From Hanleya hanleyi (lineage: Eukaryota > Mollusca > Polyplacophora > Lepidopleurida > Hanleyidae), in the NCBI GenBank assembly GCA_036873755.1, contig JAVTVY010025345.1, positions 1 to 64,000 on the forward strand: DNA of 64,000 nt, read 5' to 3'. Below, piece by piece: positions 32,219-44,738 of the stretch; within the stretch, counting starts at the first letter, position 1, and each line of letters starts with the position of its first letter. Under the pieces are notes generated by a model. The model saw only the letters and a program-made list of their open reading frames with translations, made no database searches and was not told the DNA's origin. The translations under genes and the position numbers were made by a program.

Positions 32219-33170
32219 GATGAAATAAGGAAGATTGATTGATTGAAATTGTAGTTTAAGAGCCGCTTCCCATACGGATTTCGCGGCCCATCAACTCAAT
32301 GTTTTATTAAAATTTCACGGTACATTTCTTCGTTAATTTAAGATCTTTTACAGCGCTTGATATTAAAATAAATAATTAAATAATAAATAACAATGAAAGC
32401 AGAGGGAAATATAAATACAAGTAAAGAAGAATCGCTATCTACAAGTTGGTATGTCTCTTATTGGTTAGGTTATGCTGATAAATATGTGTTGTAATCGCGT
32501 GGATGATTCCTTTGTCTTGGTACTCCTTCGTACACACAAAGCCGTTCAGAAGAAAACTGGGAGAACCAGGGCGTCTTCAGGATTTTTCGATGCGACTTCC
32601 CTAACGACGCCCTTGGGAACAGGGTGGGTTCTTCCAGAAATCTGTGCCTGTAACAATTGTTTGGGGTGTGTATTGGGGTACAGGATGGCAGGTCTACGTC
32701 CTATATTGCGTGGAAGTCAAAGGATCAAATAAGGAAGATTGGGTCATGTGGGCTATTTATAACTTTGGACGATCGGCGATCGGAGATGCCACGACCGGTT
32801 TCTGATTGGTCAAGAGCATACGCAGATTAACACGGGCGGCCACCTTATAGCCTACAGTGGATCAATTTTACACACATATTTGAGGAAGTTCTTTTGAAGT
32901 TATGATTTGGGTACCCACATTGGAGCAATATAGTAGCGGCATGTTGATTACTCGACCAATGGATATGGAATGATGATGGGCACGAGTTAATCCTCTGTAT
33001 GTACAGACACCATCACCAACACCACCACCACCACACACTACCAGGTAGACAGACAGATCGACACCCCATGGGGGTGTCCCTAAGAGCTCCGATCTCTAAA
33101 CTTGCCATCCATCGCCGGAAGTGACGTCATCGCACGCATGCGCACGCGCCTGGTGGTACACCCTGTACTT
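32219..33170. other. Flank of second virus-like copy; possible coding remnant
   Basis: An ATCAAATAAGGAAGATTG-like word occurs at both 32219 and 32722. Between them, minus-strand frames contain protein-like fragments (around 32500-32700) that I cannot identify. TTTCTGATTGGTCAAGAG at 32797 matches the inverted-CCAAT blocks of the left element. A CAC/CCA-rich simple tract lies at 33010-33045. Confidence 0.35.
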
Positions 33171-33179
33171 TATTAGTAG

Positions 33180-33808
33180 GGCATAGGGTACACCAGGATG
33201 TGGGTGTACCAGTAGGCGCCATATCCCCTACTTCTATGACACACCGGACCAATCGGACGCTGTTCCACGATCTTCGATACGATACCCCACACGTCCCATT
33301 CGGAACAAGAATGGTCCCTCAGTCTCTCAAACACACTACTACGCACCCCTAAAATGGCCGCTTTCGTTACCACTCGTACTGATGACGTCACCAATGACAT
33401 CACAGATGACATGGAAATCCCTCACGTCGTGGTCTACACCAAGAGAGCTTCAAGATGACATCCTACTCCATCTTTGGATGAGATATAGGACCTCAATCTC
33501 TCAGATATACCCCTGCGCACCTCCAGAATGACCACTTTACTTACTACACCCCAACTGCGTATGCGCAGATTGGTCTGAATTCCAATAAAAAACACGCCTG
33601 TCTGACTATCCCACAAAAGCTTCACTAGGATACCCCAACCTGTCCACGCCCAAAATGACATATATAGTTACTACTGCTCAACTGCGCATGAGTAGCACGA
33701 TGCGACTTCCAACAAAAACCATACCATTCGTCGTCATGCAGAGAGTTACAAGATGATACCCCACACGGTCCATTTAGAGCACGGATGGTCCATATAGGAG
33801 GAAAACCC
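33180..33808. repeat. 177-bp-type satellite array, left half (split by LINE)
   Basis: Units with GATACCCCACACG, AAGAATGGTCCCTCA, ACCCCTAAAATGGCC, tandem TGACGTCA/TGACATCA and GTGGTCTACACC match the 5216-5720 array. The array stops in mid-monomer at about 33800, where a LINE poly(A) tail begins, and resumes at 39714. Confidence 0.75.
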
Positions 33809-34337
33809 TTTTTCTTTTTTCTTTTTTTTTTTATTAATGCAATGAAAATATATATACATATAAACATACATACTACATTACCAAACATGACGTTACACGA
33901 TACGAAATCGTGCATACAAGAACGCACAACACATGTACACAACAATACATATAACACACATACAACGGAATTTCTGAAGTGGTGTTTCTCAATAGAATAC
34001 ATACAATAGTATTTTAAGATTATATACATGCATTGATATCGGTTTATCCATTCTATATGAACAGTTTTCAATGTTTAACTAAATATTATCAACAGATATA
34101 TTACACTGGGATAGCGTCTCCACGTAGAAAGATGCAAATATAATATATAATTCAGTGTACATATAGGAAATATTTATATAAAGCAAAAATGTGTTTTCAT
34201 CAAACAAACTGGTGAAGATATAAACAAGTAAATATTTAATATGAAATTTGATATATTGAGTTAGAAAAGAAGTAGTTGCCATTTTTGGTAAACGATGATA
34301 GATAAAGATTATGTCGACGGCGTCAGTCAAAGTCCAT
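33809..34337 (-). mobile_element. LINE 3' UTR and poly(A) tail
   Basis: A T-rich run at 33809-33832 is the poly(A) tail of the minus-strand LINE. The AT-rich sequence up to the ORF2 stop at 34338 is its 3' UTR; small ORFs here are not meaningful. Confidence 0.65.
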
Positions 34338-35409
34338 TTATTCAAAGTGGTCTTTAACTGAAATCCATTTCATAGCAAATAGTTCTTCAGTGTCATTTAT
34401 GGAGGATAATGTCTTCTCAATTTGGTACTGGTGCTGAATTTTGTTTAAAAGTATATTGAAGTTTAACGTGGAATTCTTAAATTTATTGTTGTATATATAT
34501 CGTTTTGATACCAACATCAGAGTATTTAGGAAGTGCTGATGTCTACCCCAACCTGCTATTATATTAAGTTTTGAGAGATCACCGCGAATTTTTACTGTTT
34601 CATTCAGCCATATCTGCAAATCGAACCATAATTTTTGTACAACAGGGCAAAATAAGAACAAATGCTCAATCGATTCTTTTTCTAATGCGCAGTAAGAGCA
34701 ATGGTTGTCATTTCTTTTCCCAATTATATGTAAAAAACTATTTGTACATAATGTTCTTTGCAGTATTCGATATTGGAAGTCTCTTAATTTTGTTTCCTTG
34801 GTAGTAGTGACATTACTTATGAAAGCATCTTCCCAGTTCACGTCGATTTGCGTTTCAAGTATATTATTCCATTTTTCGGATGCTTTTGTACTAAAAGGCT
34901 CACTAGTATTATTGATTATGTCATAGAATATTTTACACCCTTTTTCTTGCCTTGTCAAAGTCCTTTTTTCAATTCCATAGTTCGGGTAATGTAAAAGTTT
35001 AACTGAAAACTGTTTATTTATTATGGTTGTCCATTCTTTAGGGATTGATCTCACGACACGCATATAATCCAGATATGTTCCCTTGATGTTGTATGTTTCT
35101 TTAAGCCTTTTGAAATCGAGAAACTCTCCGTTGCTGTTAAGAATATCTCTAATGTACATTATTTTCTTTTGGAACCAGTCTTTGATAAACAAAGTTTGCT
35201 TCAATTTTCCGTTAAACCATAACGATTCGTCCAAAATGTCAGTTATGGTGGTGGGAATCAGTTTTTTACGTAAGATTCTCCAGGCTTCAAACGTATCTTT
35301 CCAGAATGGATTTCTAATAGTTTTTATTACTTCCTTGATATATTCGTCTCCCACATTCCACATGTAGGGTGTTTCTGAAAGGTTGAGACTGACTATAGTT
35401 TTCCATTTT
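34338..35409 (-). pseudogene. LINE ORF2, C-terminal part
   Basis: Continuation of the reverse-transcriptase ORF after the inserted element. A 341-codon open stretch ends with a zinc-knuckle-like segment, CSYCALEKESIEHLFLFCP (the RVT zinc-binding region of non-LTR ORF2 proteins), near codons 220-240. The reading frame extends upstream of the first Met to the insertion junction at 35409. It is undisturbed over 1 kb, so decay is recent. Confidence 0.85.
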
Positions 35410-38150
35410 TATCGGGTTTACCAAGGGTAAACCCTATATTAGTATCACTTTTCAGATTTTTTTTCTTTTTTCTTCTGCACATGTGTAGTTTTGATCTCCT
35501 GCCCGGAGACTGTTCTCATTTGATGCCCCTTAGAGCATTCACAACAGGCCTCGCACAAGCCATGCAATTCCAGGCGCTAAGAGTAATGGAATTTCGTTGA
35601 AAGGACATGGAAAGTCAGAGGAAATATATGTACAGAGTCCGGGGAAAATGAGTGGAAAAAGCTAAGTTATTCTCTGAAGTTCAGCGAAATTTGTTGCGGA
35701 ATGAAAATCCAAACAGCCGTGAAACGTGTTTGCTGGTGACCGAGTTTCGCCAGATTGGAACGAGGTCAGACAGCTTATTTACATATTTTGTGTAGCCCAT
35801 TGGTTGAACTAAACTCGTGACTGTTTCCCGCTGAATTAATATTCATATTCTGTGACGTGTATTGGTCGAGGTCATAATGTCGACAGCTGATTGGCTCACG
35901 CTCTTGACATCTATACTAATTTACGTATCCAGAACGCAAAATGGTACATCTTCAGAAAATTTATGACCTAGGCCTATCCCAAAGTTCACAAGATCATTAT
36001 TGTTTAGCATCATCAGATAAACAAGAATAGTACGATCAGACAACATGCAGGCGAAAATACTGTATAATTGACGTAATTCGTTGTTTTCCGCGTTTCAATG
36101 GTTGATCTTCAATGCATAATGTAGGTCAACTAAATTTATAATGTCTGCTGCTTCAAACGAGTAGGCCTACAAGTACGTTCAGTTTTATTTTTTAATGACA
36201 AAACTTGCATAATGTTAGCAACAAAAGTACATATCATCGGGCGTATGAACAGTACTATGTATTGAATGAAGAACAGAAATGCTGCAAATGCCCTGACCTG
36301 ATCATGTACATGTAACGCTAAGAACCTTGGAATAGGTCATAAATTTCCCGAAGATGTACCGTCTTGCATCCAGAACAGTCCCATTTGAACTGGTCAAATT
36401 GCAGTCACCATTGTTCGTTGGTTTGGAATTTAGCTTTGGGCTAATTTTGCCGATGCCGGGAAAATGCAAATTTAGTGAACATTGGCTGAGAATGGATGAT
36501 TATAACTGTGGTTGTCCCGTCACGGTGAGAGGACAGCAACGTACACAATATGTCAAACAAATGTGGATCTGTCCAATATGGACGATGGTCGGAGCCATAC
36601 AAAGATTACAGGGTACACATTACGCATGGACAGAAATATCAGGGCGGACAGCACATGAACATACCGGCATTTCTGACTATGCCCGAGCTTCAACTTCTAC
36701 CTCGAACGGTGAGACGACCAATACCCTGCACGACCGTGGCCATATGCCAACATCTGCCGGAGATCATCGCGAGGGTATTTCTGGCTTTCTTTCAACAAAT
36801 TAGACATTGGAACCGGAAATAGTGTGGTGTTTGAAACAAATACAGTCACACTGATATAGATAGACTGTCTTTCAATATGAAGTCAGACATGGACGATGGC
36901 TGAGTTATGAATGTCTGATCTAGAACTTGTATGAAAAGCGTTGTTTAGAGGTCACGGAAATTTCAAAAATTGGTCATAGAAAAGTCATGGAATTTTGAAC
37001 CTCTGAAGGCGCACGAACCCTGTCATAAAAAAAATACCGTTCTTCTCTCTGACAGTCATATACACGGTGGCTTGTGCATTGAACGTGATAATTGGGAGAT
37101 TATCGCAGTAAATTTTATATTTCCAATTTCTTTTAAAAGTTGCCTTTATCTGGTAGCATTTGTTACGGCAAGACGGATAGTCATTCTCCACGGTCCAGCG
37201 ACAACCGATCCTAGCTGGCTGTTATGTGGGGCTGATGCCAGCAAGTCACTGCGCCACAAAGCAATAGCAGGATAACCAGCGAGTAATATAGGACCAGCAC
37301 TTATTGTCTCATCAGTTTTTTAGTCACTCTTTCAAATGCAAGAACTCGAAATTGGTACATGATATATAGATCTGAAACTTCAACTTTACACACATATTCT
37401 TGAGGTTGTTCTATAACTATATGGCACTTTATGAATTATTATTACGAATATGAATTTTAATATTTTTGAACATTTTTTAATCTTTGGTAAGCTACCTTAC
37501 AGCAAAAGTTATGATTCATATATAGTGCAAGATCACAAAGATGATCTTCACTTTAGATAGGGAATCGTCCTCAATGCGTTTTTGATACACACAGCTGGTG
37601 GGGCTAAGTTTTGTCTAAAAAGCACCAAATTGACCATTTGAATAGATAAAGAATAATCAAGACCCACAGACAAACACAACCAGACTTACAGTGGTTCAAA
37701 CCTGCCGTATTTTGCACTTTTCGGTGCATTTACAGTCGACATTTTCTCTCCAAAATTCTCGTTGCAAAATTATGACACCTTTAACCAAAATCATATTTAG
37801 ACTTATTTGTTGGTCAAAATAGCTAAAATTGGTTTTGGTTAAAGGTGTCCTATTTTTGTAACAAGAGAAAATCCACACCGAAAAGTGCCTAAAAATACGA
37901 AAATAAGCCAACTTACCAACTTTAGTGAGCCATAAATCCGTTTTCGTGCATCTGCAGTCCTTCATTATTTCGGGTCTTATAATTCAGCATGAAGGCTGTA
38001 CAAAAAAGTCCATTTCATATCCCTTTGATAAAAGTGAAAGTTTGGCCCTTCAAACTGAACAGCTTGAGGACGATTCCGTATGTCAAGCGAACACCACCAT
38101 TCTTCCCAAATGACACTAATAAACTCCTCTGATGCAAGTAAACCCGATAT
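35410..38150. mobile_element. TA-flanked 2.74-kb element inserted in the LINE
   Basis: TCGGGTTTAC at 35412 and GTAAACCCGA ending at 38148 are inverted termini, with TA on both sides, and TATTAGTRTCA follows inside each end. Removing it brings the two LINE ORF2 halves together in the same frame. No transposase is recognisable; the plus ORFs at 36354-36822 match nothing I know. It includes a copy of the short dispersed repeat near 36885-36925 and is probably a non-autonomous DNA transposon. Confidence 0.65.
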
Positions 38151-39713
38151 CAGTACTTTAAGTACTTTGATTTGTTTTGGGAATGTAGTCTTTTAATCCA
38201 GGATATCTTCAAGCTGTGAATGAAATTATTTATATTAACCATTCTTAATCCACCGTATCTATAGTCTTGTGTTAATATATTTCGTTTGATCCTGTCGTTT
38301 CCTTCGTTCCAAATAAATCTGAATAGTATAGTATTGAGCTCTTGGATAAAGTGGCCAGGTGGGTTTGGCAAGGCAAGAAAGAGGTAAGTGAGTTTTGACA
38401 AGGCCATCGATTTGATCACTGTAATTTTTCCCAAAAGTGTTAGATTTCTGCGCTTCCATTTACTTAATTCCTGTTTCAATTGTTCTAATTTGGCTAAATA
38501 ATTTATTTTCCATATTTCGTGAAAATTTATAGAAGACAATTCTATCCCAAGAATTCCGAAGTCAGTAACCCATTCTAGCTTCACGTCCTGACATAGTTTT
38601 ATGTCTGAGCCAGTCAAAGCACCAATCCAAATAGCTTTTGTTTTCTCCACATTTATTCTGAGTCCAGATATTTTGTAAAAGTGGTCCAAAATGTCTAGAG
38701 ATCTTCTCAAAGAAGTTTCTGAACCGTCAAGGGTTAGCTGAGTATCGTCCGCGTATTGGCTTATCTTATATTCTACTTTTTCAATCGTTATACCTTTGAC
38801 GTGCTTATCTGATCGAATCATTAGGCCTAGTATTTCTGCACATAATAAGAATATGTAAGGGGATATTGGGTCGCCTTGTCTACAGCCACGTGTGTTCTGG
38901 AAGAAAGGTGACAAGTGACCATTTTGTAACACACATGTATGAATATTATTATAAAATGTTTTAATCCATTTTCGCATATTGTCACCAAAGTTATAGTATT
39001 TTAGAGCTTCATCAATAAATGTCCAAGAGACGGAATCGAATGCCTTTTCAAAGTCTACAAGTAGTAATAAGCCAGGAATATCTTTGTGTTTTGTCTCCAG
39101 CATGAGCTCATAGATTAACCTAACATTTTCTCCTATACATCGGCCTTGGACAAATCCCTTCTGGTCTTCGTGGATTAGCTTGTCTAGGACTGTTTTTAAT
39201 CTATTCGCAATGCACGATGACGCCAATTTGTATATTACGTTCAACAGTGTTATTGGTCGCCAGTTTTTAAGATAATTTCTTGGTTTGCCGGGCTTTGGTA
39301 AGCATGTGATTACTCCTTGTCTCTGCGATACTGATAATTCCCCTTTGGTATACGCTGTATTGAGAGACCGTAAAACAAATTTCCCAAGGTCCTTCCAGAA
39401 CATTTTAAAAAATTCGATAGAAAATCCATCAATTCCGGGGCTTTTTTCGTTTTTTGTGTTCTTCAGTGCAGTACATAATTCTTCATAGCTGATTAAACCC
39501 TCTAGTTTCGAAGCATCTTCTGTGGCCAGTGACGGGATATCAAGCGAATCCAACGTTTCTCTAATTTCATGGATGTTTACATTCGATGTTTTTCCAGAAT
39601 ATAGTTTTTCATAGTATTTAATTTGCTCGGCTCTAATTGTTTCACTGTCGAATATTTCATCCCCATTATCAAGCTTAAGGTTAGTTATAGCTTTATTGGT
39701 AAAATTTCCCCCA
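38149..39713 (-). pseudogene. LINE ORF2, reverse-transcriptase domain (L1/Tx1-like)
   Basis: A 467-codon open stretch with classical non-LTR RT blocks in order: KSPGIDGFSIEFFK, WRPITLLNVIYK, GFVQGRCIGEN, LVDFEKAFDSV (catalytic Asp), CRQGDPISPYIFLL, QYADDT (catalytic Asp pair), ISGLRINVEKT and LGI. The frame continues upstream of the first Met to 39713, where satellite sequence resumes, so the element is 5'-truncated with no endonuclease domain. Two stops mark the junction with the inserted element. Confidence 0.9.
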
Positions 39714-39965
39714 AAAACCTTCCTTCACACCCTCAAAATGCCTATTTTGGCTACTACTCCTACTGATGACGTCACCAATGACGTCACAGATCATGTGGAG
39801 GTCCCTCAAGTCGTGGTCTACATAATCGAGGTCATCACTTTGACACCTCACACGTCGCAATCGAACCAAGAATGGTCCCTCAATCGCTCAAGCACACCCT
39901 CACGCACCCCCAAAACGCCCGCTTTCGCTACTACTCCTACTGTTGTATGTATGGTCCCTGTGTCA
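39714..39965. repeat. 177-bp-type satellite array, right half
   Basis: CACCCTCAAAATGCC, ACTACTCCTACTGATGACGTCACC and GTGGTCTAC continue the array interrupted at 33800. A frame similar to that at 5234-5722 is again open. Confidence 0.75.
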
Positions 39966-40300
39966 CGTCATACCCAACAAATAGTGATAGTATCTTGTAA
40001 ATATTCGATGCAGTAATCAATGCTGAATAATATGTGACCAACATTATAAAGATTGGATAATAATTGTGGAAGATAAGACTATTCTTGTAACCCTATCCCC
40101 TATTGTCACAAAAATTGTACTTTTTAACACAGGGGTAATTTCAAAGTGATTAAAGGGGTTGTGAGTCCCAGTTTATCGACTGTTAATAAGTTGTTTCTTA
40201 TTTGACATGTCCTAAAGCACATAAAAAACATAGTTTCGGTCTGTTGTGTGTGTGGGGGTGCAAGGTGACCCCTAGTAGCTCACGGACTAGAATCATGCAA
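39966..40300. other. Nothing recognised
   Basis: AT-rich spacer between the satellite and the second LINE fragment, without repeats or protein-like frames that I can support. Confidence 0.4.
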
Positions 40301-41130
40301 TCAGAAGTACTCTGTGTATTCGTTACAGACTTTATCGATGCCTGCAGCTTTGTTCTTTTTCAAATCATTGATTGCAGTTTTAATTCCAAGCGTTGTGATA
40401 GGGCCGTTTATTTCATCGTTCTCTTCTTAGGTATCATCATAATTCAACTCGTTTTCGTTCATTGTGCTATCGGCGGGGATTTGATTGAGATTTTCAAAAT
40501 GTGTGAATTCATCTAAGTAAATTTTGCTTCTTTTATGTTTAGATTGCAGTCCATTGATCAACTTCTAATAAGATTTTGGGTCGTTTTCATTCATAGCTCT
40601 CAATTTGTCTGCATTTTCTTCTTTGAATTTTTTTATAGTATTTTCTAACAGTTTTCTTGTAATTGCGGCTGGCTTCTCGCAAACGTCTGGCTGTTTGTAA
40701 TGTCTTAAGTTTTCTGTTGACATTCCTAGCAGTGTGGAACAGTTTTCTTTGTTCGTTACATTTTTTACCAAACTATATAGCTTATTCATCTTATTGCCGT
40801 CATTCCATCCATGGAGCTATAAATCGGATTTATAGCTCCATGTTCCATCTCAGTTCTTTATATCCCAATACTTTTTCTGCAGTATCAATATACATTTTAT
40901 TTACTTTATCCATAATAGAGTTTATTTCCTCCTTTGTTGAAGTTCCCTTTATCGCATTTAATTCGTTAGCCATGCCAGACTGCTCGGTATGAATTGCATT
41001 TATGTATGGACTCTGTTAATTGCTGTAATTGTTCAATTTAATCATGTTCATTGTTGAATAAATTGAAATTTTCTACATAATCCATTTCTTTGAATTCGTT
41101 CCAGTGACGTAACTTAAGTTTTGTTTCATG
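40300..41130 (-). pseudogene. Second, unrelated non-LTR ORF2 fragment (CR1/L2/jockey type)
   Basis: Minus-strand fragments in changing frames: a LKLRHWNEF-like start, a helical stretch, NENDPKSY then an amber codon where related proteins have Trp, KLINGLQSKHK, and AINDLKKNKAAGID, the start of an RT domain. It is truncated before the catalytic blocks. A 33-bp palindrome interrupts it at 40810-40842. This family differs from the L1/Tx1-like copy. Confidence 0.7.
40810..40842. repeat. Near-perfect 16+1+16 inverted repeat
   Basis: CATGGAGCTATAAATC, one G, then its exact complement. It separates two LINE fragments and looks like an inverted duplication formed at a break. Confidence 0.85.
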
Positions 41131-41700
41131 ATTCTGTTCTGGCGTAATAATTTAGTTGCAGTCAATAAACTGAGGACAATAGGTTGGTTCGACAATATAA
41201 CTGACAATATCACTGAATACGCCCAATCAATTACTGACGTGTGAAACACTTAACGGTAGCTTTCTGAACCGTCCAATCTGTTAGTGAAATGTGACATATC
41301 GTACACAATAAAACGCTACGACACTACTGATAGCGTTAATCAATCAACAGCTATCAGACTGTTGTCCGGGTGTTAAACATTAGCATCAAAGCTATCAGGT
41401 GCATGGTCATAGCTGGATAATTAGCGATCAGTGATCACGGCTTGGTTAGCGGTACTGGACAGAAATCGGTTTCAAAGGATACGCAGTTCTGGTTGGTCCA
41501 AGGCTATATGACTCGCACGCGCAACAATGTTCTATGAACATTTGATCGTGAACGCTCTGTAGGGTTATATACAAATCACCGGCATATAGCACATTGTCAG
41601 ATAATTAATCACAATTACCCGATTCGACTTTATATTCTGATACATTGTCAATGATTTTAGTAAAGTCTTCAGTCACCTTTCCATTCGTGTTTCTTCACAG

Positions 41701-41994
41701 ACACAGGCCGTATCCAACCAGGGAATATTCTGTTGGTAAATATTGTTTCGAAGTCTTGAAGAAAGTCGCAAGACTGAAGTTGTTCCTTGATCTGGTCATG
41801 GACAACGTGAAGAAAATACGGGGAAGTAATAACGCCATGAAAGCAATGGGGCTTGTAACTACACCCAGAAAAGCCATGACTTTTAATGACATTTTTGAAG
41901 AAAGGAGAAGTGTAGACGAAGAACGCAAAGTTTTTTCTTTATTCCTGCCAACCGCCATGGAAGGACTGCACACATGCGAAAATGGTTCAAATGA
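41701..41994 (+). CDS. Candidate exon of an unrecognised gene
   Basis: A frame of 98 codons sits between a good acceptor (pyrimidine tract, CTTCACAG) and a weak donor (GA|GTATAT). The product is lysine-rich and helical (FEVLKKVARLKLFLDLVMD, then TFNDIFEERRSVDEERKVF) and looks more protein-like than chance ORFs nearby. No partner exon was found. Confidence 0.25.
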
Positions 41995-43479
41995 GTATAT
42001 TTATTATTTAACCCTATCTGGCCTGGGGTTTTTGGGACGTATCCTGGCCTAGGGGGGGCCAATTATTTTCCTTACCCCTTGAGCTAGGGGGCTGAAACTT
42101 ACCACACCATACTCTTGGGTCAAGCTCTACCAGAAAATGTAAAAAAAATCCAAGATGGCCGCTTCGATGACGTCACAGTGACATCATTGTAAATGACGTC
42201 ATGCAATTAAATAGGCTCAAAATGACCCCAATGTGATAAACGATATAGTCACGGAGTTTCAGTTCTCCATTTTGTGTCGTTCCGGAGATAGCGCAGAAAG
42301 TAGCAGGCCAGGTAGGGTTAAGTACGGTACATCTCTTTTGACAAGTTTCAATCCGAATCTAATTTTCTATATCTCTGAATTATTATGCATGATAATACGC
42401 CTTTATCCCCAAGCCAGATTCACTGACTTAAACCACTTATACTAATGAAACATCTTTTTGAGCATCCGGGGCAGATTCGTCTTCATTTTATCAAGTGAAT
42501 TTCTACGTTCCCACTTCGAACTAAATTGGCTTCGATAAAAATGAAGATGGGCTCATCAATTGGCACTGCCAACAGTCATGACAGCTAGTAGGCCTAAATG
42601 AATGTGGTGCTCCAAATGGCCTCGTTATCAGATTGCATGGGCCAGGCTTATCTTTCTGAACGTATATATTTGAAGTCTTGTTGTCATTTAGGTGACTGGG
42701 TCACAAGAACAAGAGAGACCGATAGTCATGCTTTTATGATATACTTTTTACCTTCTAAAGCTTTTTGGTGAGGGTATTCTGCCTTCACAAAGGGAGACAA
42801 TTCAGTCGAACGGCTTCTGGTCGAGGTGGAGGATTCGTGTCGGTGACGGTGGTGAACTTTTATCAGTTTATCGATACTTGGATGACAGGTTCCTTTCGCC
42901 GTACGCGTCACATGAATGAATGGTCGTGGAATGTTGCTCTCCGTACACCTCTTTACATGTACACAATGAAACAAAATGTTTGCTGTAGCATGTCGAAAAC
43001 TGGTCACTTTGTAATCCTCGGCCACTTTAGCCACGTTTTCATGGGCAGACCCGTCAAATCAGTGCAAATTATGCGTCATGTAAGCCAACTTCAATGGGCA
43101 ACACCTGCGTGCAATATACTTGGCCCTGTTCACTCCTTGGTTGAATGGTTCCCCACATGTAGTCACCTATTGTATGTGTCTTACATGACGGATTTGCCTT
43201 TTCATGCTTTCATTCGTACCTGTCACTACGCCAACAACAACAACAAATATGCCATGTCGCATTCAATATACTCAGTTTGCATGTCAGTTCCGGACCACTT
43301 AACTACATGAGCATTGAGCTGATGAGCCATATGATATCTCATACCGGAAAACAGGCAACAGGATCACCTCCACCCCACGAGACAAAATCCCACAGTCGAA
43401 ATGCGCACCAGGCAAAACTTACACATGAAGTTAAACTGATAATTGTTGACAGACAGATGTCCACAAAGTATATAAAGTT

Positions 43480-43556
43480 AGGGGTTTTAATGGGTGTTTT
43501 GTCTGCGGGGGTTTTGTCAGTGGGAGTTTTGTCTCTTGGGGATTTTGACCCCTGGA
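43480..43556. repeat. GGGGTTTTGTC short tandem repeat
   Basis: About five diverged units of 14-18 bp built on GGGGTTTTGTC(T/A). G-rich on the plus strand. It explains the DKTPTDKTPADKTP string on the other strand, which is not a gene. Confidence 0.7.
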
Positions 43557-44676
43557 AAACAAGGTTCCCCTTCCCATGTTCTCTGTCCCATACTTTATCA
43601 AGTTCAGCAAACACAGTTCATTGGTGGCCTTGTTGAATAAGCTGGGAGCTATTGTCTCTGTAACCCGTCTCCAATGGCAACGAGTCACCCAAAATGGTAT
43701 AGAGAGTTGGTGTGGATCATTAACAGTAGCAGATGACTTCATTGCTAAACAAATAATTCATTCATAATTGAACCTTGGGTTCTCACGAAAACACTAATTC
43801 TTTGGAAGAAAAAATATCAGTGACATTTTTTCAGTTCAAACATGCACATATTATCTTGGTCATTTTAATGCTTTATTATCTCTACAGACTGTCTTTTCGG
43901 ACTTCAACTATGGTACCAAACTGTTGGTTTTAATTCCGTCACCAAGATTTGCCATTGATCTCTCCAAGAGTGAATGGGACTGATTAGGTATTTTGCTGCC
44001 AGTATGTTTTGATATACAAACGATTAAATTCTGAAATTACAGTGTGTATTGGCAAACTATAGTTTGCAACACATACTAAAATATTAGACAAAAAATATGA
44101 AGCGTGGTTCGATTTGTAGTAATTTGTCCTTCTGGTCTATCTAAATGCATGTTATTTGTGAGTCAGCGGACTCAGTCAATCGCAACAACACCACACTCAG
44201 GCACTGGTTGGTCGAAATGAGCTATGACATCTGTCCACATTGAAGAATAGCCTGAATATTTATGCTCGTGTCACATACAAATGAACACAACTTCCATCCC
44301 GCTTACATGTGTACATTTCCGTGATGTAGATCAACTGACTAGTTTACGAAGTGAATTTAAAAGTATAACATGTGAACCAGAACACAAAGTTGTGTCAACG
44401 TCAGTGATGGGTCATATGATGCAAACACAAGCCCAGACACATCGGGGTCACATGAATGACTCACTGATCTGATACCGGATAAGACCTTTCGTCTCGATGA
44501 AATGAACAAATATGGATAGTTCACATGGTCCAGAGTTTGCTATCCTTCACTGATCATGAATATTCATAATCAGAACACCCAGATGAATATTAATTCATAT
44601 CAACTTCTTGTACCTTTTCCTGCTCAAAGTAAAAATATTTGCAAGAAATGCAACCCAGATTTGGTATGCTTCTTAC

Positions 44677-44738
44677 CATGGCTAAGTGGGTAGATATGTG
44701 CCTTTAGTTGAACTCACAGATTTGATCCTTCTCCGGGG
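44677..44738 (+). mobile_element. tRNA-derived SINE head (degraded)
   Basis: TGGCTAAGTGGGTAGA resembles a Pol III A box, and CACAGATTTGATCC about 35 bp further on resembles a degenerate B box. Confidence 0.4.

Noticed and set aside
36354..36822. Overlapping 149- and 90-codon ORFs inside the TA-flanked element as transposase
   Set aside because: No DDE/D residues or helix-turn-helix pattern visible; composition not convincing.
42765..43310. 181-codon plus-strand ORF
   Set aside because: No family resemblance and a 102-codon ORF overlaps on the minus strand; no supporting signals.
43339..43742. ORFs with DKTPTDKTPADKTP string
   Set aside because: Explained by a GGGGTTTTGTC short tandem repeat.
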